Below are positions 1 to 7,500 of a stretch of 13,703 nucleotides of DNA, one piece after another. Each line of letters begins with the position of its first letter. Positions within the stretch are counted from its first letter, which is position 1. The notes below the pieces were generated by a model. It saw nothing but the letters and a program-made list of their open reading frames with translations, had not been told where the DNA came from and ran no database searches. Origin of the DNA: Burkholderia sp. (GTDB lineage Bacteria > Pseudomonadota > Gammaproteobacteria > Burkholderiales > Burkholderiaceae); the NCBI GenBank assembly GCA_028292565.1, contig JAQGMD010000061.1, forward strand, positions 1 to 13,703, written 5' to 3'. A program made the translations under genes and the position numbers.

Positions 1-324
1 CGTAAGCCAGGGGCGTTGGCGCGCTCAGTATTGCGTGACGAACTGTTTCCACGTAGCGAATACCGGCAGATGTGGGCGCAGCTCAAGGACGGCTTGCCGG
101 AAGCGCAGGCCTGCCGACTCATGGTGGGTCTGCTGGACCTGGCCGGCAATGGCGGCTGCGAGGCAGCGTTGGCGCAGCGTCTGACTCTGTTGCTCGCCGC
201 CGGCGAGTTACCGGATCTGGAACAGCTTCAGCAAGAGATGGCCCCGCGCCCGACGCTGTATCCCACGGTGAGCGTCGAGTTGCCCGATCTGGCTAGCTAC
301 GACCGCCTGTTGGAGGTGGCATGA
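1..324 (+). CDS. istA: IS21-family transposase IstA, C-terminal fragment (5' end outside window)
   Basis: The frame is open from base 1, so this is the last 107 codons of a gene that begins before the window; the TTG at 16 is internal and not a real start. The translation (RKPGALARSVLRDELFPRSEYRQMW near its start) resembles the C-terminal tail of IS21-type IstA, the DDE transposase that cuts and joins the element ends. The catalytic core is upstream and cannot be judged. Its stop codon overlaps the next start in an ATGA arrangement at 321-324, the usual translational coupling of istA to istB. That pairing with a clear istB is the strongest support for the call. The fragment itself has no distinctive catalytic motif. 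Confidence 0.85.
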   Translation, partial: RKPGALARSVLRDELFPRSEYRQMWAQLKDGLPEAQACRLMVGLLDLAGNGGCEAALAQRLTLLLAAGELPDLEQLQQEMAPRPTLYPTVSVELPDLASYDRLLEVA

Positions 325-1106
325 ACGGCATTGCGGCCCGTTTGCCGCTGATTCTCAATGAACTAAGGCTGCCCACAGTCAAACGCCTGTGGGCGGGTCT
401 GGCAGAGCAGTCAAACAAGGAAGGCTGGCCGGCTGAACGCTTCCTTGCTGCGGTAATGGAACACGAACTGGCAGAGCGAGAAACCCGGCGGCTGGACCGG
501 CATCGGCTGGAATCTCAGCTGCCGTCTGGCAAACTGCTATCGAACTTCGACTTCACGACCGTGCCGACTGTATCGAAGGCCCACGTCACCGCGCTGATCG
601 AAGGCGACAGCTGGATTGAGCAAGGCGCCAATCTGTTGTTGTTCGGGCCGCCGGGCGTAGGCAAGAGCCACCTCGTGTGCGCTATTGGTCACGGCCTGAT
701 TGATCGCGGATATCGAGTCCACTTCACGCGCACCGGCGATCTGGTGCAACGGCTACAGGTGGCTCGCCGCGAGATGCGACTGCCGACCGAGATCGCCAGA
801 CTGGATCGCTTTGACCTGCTGATATTGGACGACCTGAGCTATGTTCGACGCGACCAGGCTGAAACCTCGGTACTGTTCGAGCTGATCGCGGCCCGCTATG
901 AAAGGAAGAGTTTGGCGTTGACGGCAAATCAGCCGTTCTCCGGCTGGGATCAGGTATTTCCAGAGGCCGCGATGACGCTCGCCGCCGTAGATCGCCTGGT
1001 GCATCACTCGACGATCTTTGAACTGAACGTCGAAAGCTACCGACGCCGTGCAGCTATGCCGGGGCATGCCCCGGCACAGCTTAAACCCAAGAATAAAAAG
1101 GACTAA
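321..1106 (+). CDS. istB: IS21-family helper ATPase IstB
   Basis: This 261-residue protein is the AAA+ ATPase that assists IstA in target selection and strand transfer for IS21 elements; it is related to DnaC-type loaders. The Walker A motif GPPGVGKSH is at residues 109-117, and a Walker B segment LLILDD ends at residues 170-171. The length matches the family (about 250-265 residues) and the frame is intact. The ATG overlaps the istA stop by four bases, indicating translational coupling, so no separate ribosome site is needed. The last codons contain a perfect 20-base palindrome (1057-1076), and the charged tail QLKPKNKKD may vary between elements. The right end of the element follows within 60 bases of the stop. 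Function as IstB is near certain; whether the whole element is mobile depends on istA, most of which lies outside. Confidence 0.96.
   Translation: MNGIAARLPLILNELRLPTVKRLWAGLAEQSNKEGWPAERFLAAVMEHELAERETRRLDRHRLESQLPSGKLLSNFDFTTVPTVSKAHVTALIEGDSWIEQGANLLLFGPPGVGKSHLVCAIGHGLIDRGYRVHFTRTGDLVQRLQVARREMRLPTEIARLDRFDLLILDDLSYVRRDQAETSVLFELIAARYERKSLALTANQPFSGWDQVFPEAAMTLAAVDRLVHHSTIFELNVESYRRRAAMPGHAPAQLKPKNKKD
1057..1076. repeat. Perfect 20-base palindrome at the 3' end of istB
   Basis: TGCCGGGGCATGCCCCGGCA is its own reverse complement. It lies about 30 bases before the istB stop, inside the coding region, and is flanked by AGCT on both sides with one mismatched base between. It could form a strong cruciform or RNA hairpin. 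There is no T-run after it, so a classic terminator is not supported. Confidence 0.9.
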
Positions 1107-1120
1107 AACCGTCTCGCTTC

Positions 1121-1165
1121 ACCGGCCAAGATAATTGACGCCGACCGGTCAAGATAGTTGACGCC
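1121..1165. repeat. Tandem terminal repeats of the IS21 right end
   Basis: Two direct copies of a 22-base unit (1121-1142, 1144-1165) are separated by one base and match at 20 of 22 positions. They are the expected IstA binding sites at the right end of an IS21-family element. Confidence 0.85.
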
Positions 1166-1166
1166 A

Positions 1167-1406
1167 CCCATCATCAGCATCCTGAAGGAAGCCGAAGCGG
1201 GTGTAAAGGTGGTGGAGCTATGCCGCAAGCATGGGATAAGCGACGCCACCTATTACAATTGGAAAGCCAAATTTGGTGGTATGACTGTGCCGGATGCGCA
1301 GCGGTTGAAGGCGCTGGAAACCGAGAACGCGCGACTCAAGCGCTTGCTGGCCGAATCCATGCTGGACAATGCGGCGTTGAAGGACATCGTAGGCCGAAAG
1401 TGGTAG
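1167..1406 (+). pseudogene. IS3-family OrfA (HTH protein), 5'-truncated
   Basis: From about 1170 the frame reads IISILKEAEAGVKVVELCRK followed by HGISDATYYNWKAKFGG, the helix-turn-helix of IS3 OrfA proteins, which bind the terminal repeats. A leucine-zipper-like stretch (LKALETENARLKRLLAE) follows and the frame ends in GRKW and a stop. Family members normally have about eight to ten more residues before this, ending with a glutamine at the position where this frame has a proline encoded next to the IS21 end. A TTG at 1158 is open in frame but belongs to the IS21 terminal repeat. The protein is thus cut by the IS21 insertion. The remaining length is near full because only the N-terminus is lost. 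Confidence 0.85.
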
Positions 1407-2245
1407 GCCCACAGGCCAAGCGTGCGGCAGTTTCGCATCTGATGGCGACCCATAAGATGGGCGTCACGCGCGCTTGTGGGCTCATCGGCATCTCTTCCCC
1501 TATACCGGTACGAAGCCAAACGACCAGCGGATACGGAGTTGAAGACTCGGCTGTGCGAACTGGCGGTGCAAAAGCGTCGTTATGGCTATCGTCGTCTGCA
1601 TGTGCTGTTGCGCTGGGAAGGCTTGGAAATCAACAGCAAGCGTACTTGCCGGGTCTGCCACGAAGCAGGCCTGATGGTGCGCAAACGGAAACGAAAGCGC
1701 ATTGCCGAGGTGGAGCGCCAAGTGAAAGCACCGGCATTGGCACCCAATGAAAGCTGGTCCATGGACTTCGTTTCGGATGGCCTTGTAGACGGCAGGAGGC
1801 TGCGCTGCCTGAATATCGTTGATGACTTCACCAAGCAATGCCTGGCTATTGAGGTCGACACCTCACTGCCAGGACGACGTGTCGTCAGCGTTCTGGAGCG
1901 GTTGGCAGAAAGCCGGGGCTTGCCGAAATCGATAACCATCGATAATGGCCCAAGTTTGCCGCTAAAGCGCTCGATGAATGGGCTTACAGCCAAGGGCTAC
2001 ACTCGCACTTTATCCAGTCCGGCAAGCCACAGCAGAATGCGTACATCGAGAGCTTCAACGGCAAATTCAGGGATGAGTGCCTGAACGAGCATTGGTTCGT
2101 CTCGATGCGCCATGCCCGGCAGGTAATTGAAGAATGGCGCCAGGAATACAACGACCAGCGGCCGCATAGCTCGCTCGGCTACCTGGCGCCAAACAGGTTT
2201 GCAGACAGTTTTTTAACCGCAGACCCCATATCGATTGCGGACTAA
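1400..2245 (+). pseudogene. IS3-family OrfB transposase (DDE), broken by two frameshifts
   Basis: OrfB-like sequence runs through three frame segments. It starts in one frame at about 1400 (VVGPQAKRAAVSHLM, GTG start possible, overlapping the orfA end). It changes frame near 1491-1501, where LYRYEAKR resumes. It continues through the HTH_21-like and RVE integrase regions (SMDFVSD with the first Asp, TIDNG with the second Asp at about 1938-1946). It changes frame again at about 1950-1953, where one base appears to be missing before TTTGCC. The last frame carries YIESFNGKFRDECLNEHWF with the catalytic Glu (about 2048) and ends at the stop at 2243-2245. The second break separates the first two catalytic residues from the third, so no single product can be active. 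Programmed frameshifting in IS3 elements joins orfA to orfB and does not occur inside orfB, so these are taken as mutations or sequencing errors. Confidence 0.85.
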
Positions 2246-2261
2246 ATTGGGTAGCAGGTCA

Positions 2262-2712
2262 GCTGATCCGTCATTCTGCCGGAGTCAGCCATACTCCAGC
2301 ATATCGGCTTCAATTTTCGCATCAAGGGTTTGCTTCGCCGGGCTGTGCCCGCCCCTTGACCTGAAGTTTGAACCCACTCAAATTTCAAAAGAGGCGAATT
2401 TTGCTAGCGTCTACCAAGGGCAGCGTCAAAAGGATACAGGGAGGCGCGATTCGATCGCGTTTGAATCGGGCCGGGTCCGCAAAACCGCAAGCCGACTTTG
2501 TTTAGTGACTTCCAAAATTTAATGTAGCGGTTACTAAATAATGAGTGCAAGGCCTGCACAGAATTTTGAACAAACAAATTGAGGGTTGCGAGCACTCTAC
2601 CCCCATGCTAAATTAGCCGCTAATGTAGGGAGTACCACATTAAATATGGCTGCGCACCCAGCACCATGTGCTGCATCGGCAACAAGAAAAGTGACAAAGA
2701 AAGCTGAGCACA
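2262..2712. other. Stretch without a recognisable gene
   Basis: About 450 bases between the IS3 right end and the next gene remnant. A plus-strand open frame here (2235-2522) has no family resemblance and begins inside the IS3 end, so it is not called. On the minus strand a short open segment (about 2330 down to 2283) reads QTLDAKIEADMLEYG before a stop and could be the tail of a lost gene, but it is too short to assign. The part from about 2500 is clearly richer in A+T than the flanks. No tRNA or convincing terminator was seen. Confidence 0.5.
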
Positions 2713-3298
2713 ATGACAGAACATACTAAAGACAGACGGATTGCCAAACCTTGAGCCGCCCGCCGTTCAGGTGTTGCAGGGGGCACGTCCGCGCAATGAA
2801 CGCCTGGCGGCCAATAAGATCGAGTCCAATGCGTACCCGGTCCTGTGTCAGATCAACGAGGGCCGAACCGGGGTTTGTTACCGGTATGCCAATGAAGGTG
2901 GGGCCTTGGTGCGCGTCGATCCCGTTTTGCTAATGCAAGGCGCGCCGGCCCCCATTGCTGAGCGTCAAGTCGTTCCTTTGTTAAGCGCGAGTTCCGGTCC
3001 ATCTTCTGAAGAGGAATGGCCAAGTAGGCCCCACAGCGTGGAGTGGCGATTTACTCAACGCGTGGAAGGTCTTCGTCACTGGCGTGGGGTCTTCGACTCT
3101 GACGGTCGCTGGCACTTCCAGCATGGCCCGATGGACCTGATCATTGGCGGCGACGGAGCGCAGAACGCGTTAGAGCGCGCGCACGAAGCGGCCTGGGCCC
3201 GATTTGCGCCTTTGCTCGGTGACGACGAGCTGCCACTACTACGGCACCCGATCAAGGATGGATGTCCGCTAAATCTTGGTGGCGGTCGCTGTGACTGA
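2713..3298 (+). pseudogene. Chimeric remnant: 6-hydroxynicotinate-reductase-like N-terminus joined to UPF0280-like N-terminus
   Basis: The original start is probably the ATG at 2713 (MTEHTKDRRIAKP). It runs into a stop at 2752-2754, but removing one T at about 2751 brings it into the frame that continues EPPAVQVLQGARPRN. That frame alone is open from a TTG at 2741 to 3298 (185 residues). From memory, the first 60-70 residues resemble the N-terminus of 6-hydroxynicotinate-reductase-type proteins, which carry a four-cysteine iron-sulfur motif. Here only Cys36 and Cys46 remain; the two expected earlier cysteines are Ser29 and Tyr32, each one base from a Cys codon. From about residue 105 the sequence changes to a UPF0280-like start (RWHFQHGP at 123-130, LPLLRHP at 164-170), and it stops after DGCPL. 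Both parents are normally much longer. The reading is a deletion fusion of two adjacent genes, now decaying. A short functional chimera cannot be excluded. Confidence 0.65.
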
Positions 3299-3570
3299 CA
3301 GTGGAAGACCGCTCGCGCGCATTGGAGGACTGCAGGTAAGCGAGAGCGAGGGCAAGGACGGGCTGCGGTGAAGGCAGGGGCGTAACTCCTTAGAAGTTGT
3401 ACGAGCACCCCGAGACGCTGTGTTGGTCGCTTATAAAATTTTGGTATCTGTACAAGCAATGTTCCCTTAGAAGTCTTAAGCAGCCGAAGCTTTTTAATCG
3501 GGATTTAGCGTGGCGTGATCGTCAAGGACGCAAGGCGCCAGGTCCCTCAGCCAAGTGAAGGTAATTTGCA
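3299..3570. other. Leader region upstream of the binding-protein operon, with a 10-base direct repeat
   Basis: This 272-base gap must hold the promoter of the 3571-7956 operon if that operon is expressed from here. An A+T-rich patch (TTATAAAATTTTGG, about 3431-3444) is the best candidate for a promoter core, but no -35 box with proper spacing was found. CCTTAGAAGT occurs at 3388-3397 and again at 3465-3474, bracketing that patch. A weak ribosome site AAGG at 3558-3561 lies nine bases before the ATG. Confidence 0.35.
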
Positions 3571-4533
3571 ATGACGACAAGACGCGAAGTTGTAATTGGC
3601 GCCGGCCTAGCCGGACTTGCGGCTCTGCTGCCCATTGGTAGTGCCCGGGCACAGGGCTATCCTAAGCGGTCCATTACTGTTGTTGTCGGTTATCCTCCTG
3701 GAGGAGCGATCGACTTTACGGCGCGCCTTTTCGCTGACGGATTGCACAAAAAGGTGAACCAATCCGTCATTGTCGACAATCGCGCCGGCGCAAACGGATT
3801 GATCGGCCTGCAGCTCGTTTCCCGCGCCGAGCCCGACGGCTACACCCTGGCGCTAGCGGGTGCGTCGAACGTCACCGCTGGGCCCCACCTCCAGCCGACG
3901 GCCTTTAATCCGCTGGAAATGGAGCACATTTCGAGGCTGGTCAAAGCGCCGCTGACCCTGGCTGTACGGAACAACTTTCCGGCTCGGACTGTGGCCGAGT
4001 TCATTGAATACGCGAAGAAGAATGAAGTCACCTTCGGTTCTGCGGGAGTCGGCAGCAGTCATCACCTCACCGGCGAGCTTTTCCGCCTTCGCACAAACAC
4101 GAAGTTACTGCATGTCCCTTACAAGGGATCGGGGCCCATGCTCAACGACTTGATGAGCGGCGAAATTGCCGCTTCGTTTGGCGACCCTACGCTTGTCAAG
4201 GTAGCCAAAGCGGGAAAGATCCGGGTGCTCGGTGCATCTTCAGACGGTATTTGGAAGCTCAACCCCGATTTGCCACCCATTAGTCAAACTGTTCCAGGTT
4301 TCATTGTGGAAAATTGGTATGGCCTTGCAGCCCCTGCGAAGACGCCTAAGGATATCCTGCAACAAATTTACAGCCAAACCGTGCTCGCTATGAGTGATCC
4401 TGTGATTAGCCAAAAGCTTGCCGACCAAGGTCTCGAGCCAGCGCTAATGGAAACTGCCGCTTTCAAGGAATTTATCAAACGCGACTCAGAGATGTGGGGC
4501 TCGCTTGTTCAACAGGCAAATATTCGCCTCTAA
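3571..4533 (+). CDS. Tripartite tricarboxylate transporter (Bug/TctC family) substrate-binding protein
   Basis: The 320-residue product is a periplasmic solute-binding protein of the Bug/TctC family, very common in betaproteobacteria, which binds carboxylated compounds. The N-terminus has TTRREVV followed by a hydrophobic stretch (residues 7-23) and an SARA-Q site, so cleavage after Ala27 is expected. The paired arginines at 4-5 suggest Tat export, although Sec is possible. Family signatures are visible: VGYPPGGAID with TARLFADGL (residues about 38-57), VDNRAGANG, PDGYTL, and VPYKGSGPMLNDLMSGEI in the middle. The length is typical and the frame intact. No TctA/TctB membrane partners lie in the window, so it is an orphan here or works with a distant transporter. 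It ends at the base before the A of a possible next ATG (4534), so it is clearly in one operon with the molybdoenzyme fusion. It probably captures that enzyme's substrate or a related acid; this is inference. Confidence 0.93.
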   Translation: MTTRREVVIGAGLAGLAALLPIGSARAQGYPKRSITVVVGYPPGGAIDFTARLFADGLHKKVNQSVIVDNRAGANGLIGLQLVSRAEPDGYTLALAGASNVTAGPHLQPTAFNPLEMEHISRLVKAPLTLAVRNNFPARTVAEFIEYAKKNEVTFGSAGVGSSHHLTGELFRLRTNTKLLHVPYKGSGPMLNDLMSGEIAASFGDPTLVKVAKAGKIRVLGASSDGIWKLNPDLPPISQTVPGFIVENWYGLAAPAKTPKDILQQIYSQTVLAMSDPVISQKLADQGLEPALMETAAFKEFIKRDSEMWGSLVQQANIRL

Positions 4534-4535
4534 AT

Positions 4536-4544
4536 GGAAGGTGG
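4536..4544 (+). promoter_or_regulatory. Ribosome binding site that decides the start of the molybdoenzyme fusion
   Basis: GGAAGGTGG lies seven to ten bases before the ATG at 4552 and downstream of the ATG at 4534, so initiation at 4552 is favoured. It overlaps the first codons of the longer alternative and sits just after the binding-protein stop (4531-4533), suggesting coupled translation. Confidence 0.6.
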
Positions 4545-4551
4545 CTGCGTG

Positions 4552-7500
4552 ATGCGGGAGATTCGAGGCTTTTGTACACTGTGCCGCTCACAATGCGGCA
4601 CAGTCAACTTGGTAGAGGGCGATAGGCTTGTCGAAGTCAAGCCAGATCCGCAGCATCCGACGGGCGCCGCGGTGTGCCTCAAGGGTAAGGGCGGTCCGGA
4701 GATGATTGCAGCTGACAACCGGCTGCTCTACCCAATGAAGAGAACCAGGCCCAAGTCGGACCCTGATCCCGGCTGGGCTCGCATCTCTTGGGAAGAAGCC
4801 TTGGAGATTACGGCCTCGCGCCTGCGTGAAATCCGGGAGCAATCTGGGCCCGAATCCGTCGCATTCGCAGTCACGACAAAGAGCGGCACGCCAATCGCAG
4901 ACTCGATTGAATGGATTGATAGATTCGTTCGAGTCTTCGGCAGTCCAAACGTGGCAGGCGCTGTAGATATTTGCAACTGGCACAAGGACAATGCGCACAA
5001 ATTCACGTTTGGGGTAGGGACTCCGCCTGCCGATTACGCCAACGCCGACCTCATTATTCTATGGGGGCACAATCCAACCAGCACTTGGTTGGCGCAATCC
5101 GAAGCAATCGCCAAGGGTAGAAATCGAGGCGCAGCTCTGATTGTCGTGGACCCGCGCGCGACCCCTCTTGCGCAGTCCGCCGATGTTTGGCTTCAAGTGC
5201 GGCCCGGCACTGATGCGGCGTTAGCCCTTGGACTGTCTCGCCTGATTATTGAGTCCGGCGCCCAGGACCACGAATTCATTCGGCAATGGACAAACGCGCC
5301 GCTGCTTGTGGACAAAGTTAGCGGCAGATTCTTGCGGGCGGAGGAAATCTGCAGTGATGCACCAGCTGGATTTGTGATATGGGACGGAAGCGAAGGCCGT
5401 CCGGTCGCTTATGACACGGCTCGGCGCATCGACGGGCGGATTGCGACCACCTGTGCCTTGCGGGGTGAATTCGAGGTTTTAGACCTGTCTGGCCAGACCC
5501 GCTGCTGCGCGCCTGCATTTGAGTTGTATGCCGAGGCGTGCAAACCGTGGACTCCGGAAGCGGTGGAGGCAGTGACCGGGGTGTTAGCAGCTCGTCTGGA
5601 AGATGCCGCGGCATTGATATCCCATCATCGAAAGATTGCCTACCATGCCTGGAACGGAGTTGGGCAGGGGCCGAATGCAACCCAGATCGAGAGATCGATC
5701 GCGACGCTCTATGCCCTTCGTGGCTGTTTTGATGATGTCGGTGGAAATCGAATTTACGCGAAACAACCCATCAATAAAGTTGATGCTTTAAGCTTGATCT
5801 CGAAGGAACAACTTCAAAAAGCTCTCGGCATACAAGAGCGACCACTGGGACCGGCCGCCGAGGGGCGCGTCAAGCCGATCGACGTGTATCGAGCGATGAT
5901 TACTGGTAAGCCGTACAAGATACGAGCGTTCGTTGGTTTCGGAACGAATCATTTGATGACCCAGACGGATGTTGAAGAGATCCGCGCAGGCCTTGAGGCG
6001 TGTGAGTTCCATGTTCACTGCGACATGACTGACACCCCCACGGCGGCTTACGCAGATGTCATACTTCCAATTTGCATGCCGTGGGAACGCGAATCGTTAC
6101 GAGTTGGATTCGAGATTAGCGAAGCAGCCGAAAACTTTATTCAGTTGCGTCCGGCTATGGTCCCGCCTCGCGGCGAGTCACGATCCGACTTGGATGTCGT
6201 GTTCGACCTTGCATGCCGCTTGGGCATGAAAGAGCAGTTTTTCAATGGCCGGGTCGAGGCCGGCTGGAACCACATGCTTGCGCCGCTGGGAATCAGCGTA
6301 GAGGACCTACGTCGAACGAATGGAGGGATTTCCCGGCCCTTGAAACATACCACACGCAAGTACGCGCAAGAAGCCGGGGACGGGAGGGCAGTAGGTTTTG
6401 CAACTGAGACGCGTCGAGTCGAGTTCTACTCCGAACTTCTTTTCAGGGCCGGCTATTCGCCGTTGCCGGAGCACCGCGATTACCGGGACTGCGACCCCGC
6501 CTTTCCGCTTCTGCTGACCAGCATGAAGAACGGCTATTTTTGCCACAGCGAGCACCGCGACGTCCCGTCTTTACGAAAGCGCTCTCCCTTCCCCCAATTA
6601 TTCATGCATCCATCGCTTGCCATCGAAAAGCGCATCGCGGAAGGAGATTGGGTAGCGGTGAGAAGCCGTGCCGGAAAGACTTCCTTCAGAGCGAAGTATG
6701 ACAGTTCATTGCAAGCTGATGTGATGGCGGCTGACTTCGGATTTTGGGAGGGTAACGACGCACTGGGCATACCGGGCGCGGCGGTCACCGGGCGTGGCAA
6801 CAGCAATTTCAATGCCTTGGTAAGCGCTTCACTGCGTGATCCAATCAGTGGTTCGACCAATCACAAGGCTGTTGAGTGTGCTATTGAGCTAGATCTCTGG
6901 CACGGCGCGCCCAGATGGAATGGCTTCCGACGCATGCGCGTGAGCGAACTGCATTGGGAAACCGAACACGCGCTTCGGATTGTTGTTCAGTCGGAGTCAA
7001 CAGATCTTCCAAACTACCTTCCCGGTCAATACGTCAAGATTCGGGTGCCGGAACCAGGAGCAAATGCCGCTATAGTGCGCGCCTACTCACTGATCGGTAA
7101 GGCCGACATGCACGGAAGACGCAGCTACGCATTCTGTGTCGGGCGGGACACGGTTAGATCGGATGTACCAGGCAAGATGTCCAGCCACCTGCATAGCACC
7201 CTCAAGGTGGGTGACCTGCTCGAGGTTCAGGCGCCGAATGGAATATTCACAATTCCGACAAAGTCGAAACGGCCAGTGCTTTTAATTGCTACAGGGATTG
7301 GGATTACACCGTTCATCGGTTACCTTGAATCGCTGCTGGAACATGGCGTCAATCAAGAAGTTGTGCTTTTTTATGGGAATCGCAACAGTAGCCAGCACGC
7401 GTTCAAGCAACGCCTTGTAGAAATTCAAAATAGCTTGCCAGGTCTGCAGATAATTAACTTTTACTCGCGGCCGCTTTTGCAAGATGTTACCGGCTTTGAC

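Larger units (their letters stand above)
1..1166 (+). mobile_element. IS21-family insertion sequence, right part
   Basis: The istA-istB pair is followed by two tandem 22-base repeats (1121-1142 and 1144-1165) that differ at two positions and share the core CAAGATA(A/G)TTGACGCC. Multiple terminal repeats of about this size are known at IS21-family ends, which normally finish in CA. Here CA falls at 1165-1166, so the right end is placed at 1166. Immediately downstream the reading frame resembles the interior of an IS3 orfA, which supports the boundary. The left end is outside the window. Confidence 0.85.
1167..2261 (+). mobile_element. IS3-family element remnant, left end removed by the IS21 insertion
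   Basis: This stretch carries orfA without its first codons and a frameshifted orfB, followed by a plausible right terminal repeat ending in GTAGCAGGTCA at about 2251-2261 (CA terminus). The missing left end and first orfA codons would be expected on the other side of the IS21 element, beyond the window. By its order and protein sequence (orfB ending in a ...RPHSSLGYLAP... segment) it resembles the IS407-type subgroup of IS3. It cannot move by its own transposase. Confidence 0.8.

Noticed and set aside
1057..1110. Rho-independent terminator at the end of istB
   Set aside because: The palindrome is inside the coding region and is followed by mixed sequence without a T-run.
2235..2522. 95-residue plus-strand open frame after the IS3 element
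   Set aside because: It starts inside the IS3 right end, has no recognisable domain and no ribosome site, and is rich in Ser/Arg as expected of a chance frame.
4534..4551. Longer start of the molybdoenzyme fusion at the ATG at 4534
   Set aside because: The only good ribosome site lies downstream of this ATG and serves the ATG at 4552; the iron-sulfur motif also falls at the usual distance from the later start.
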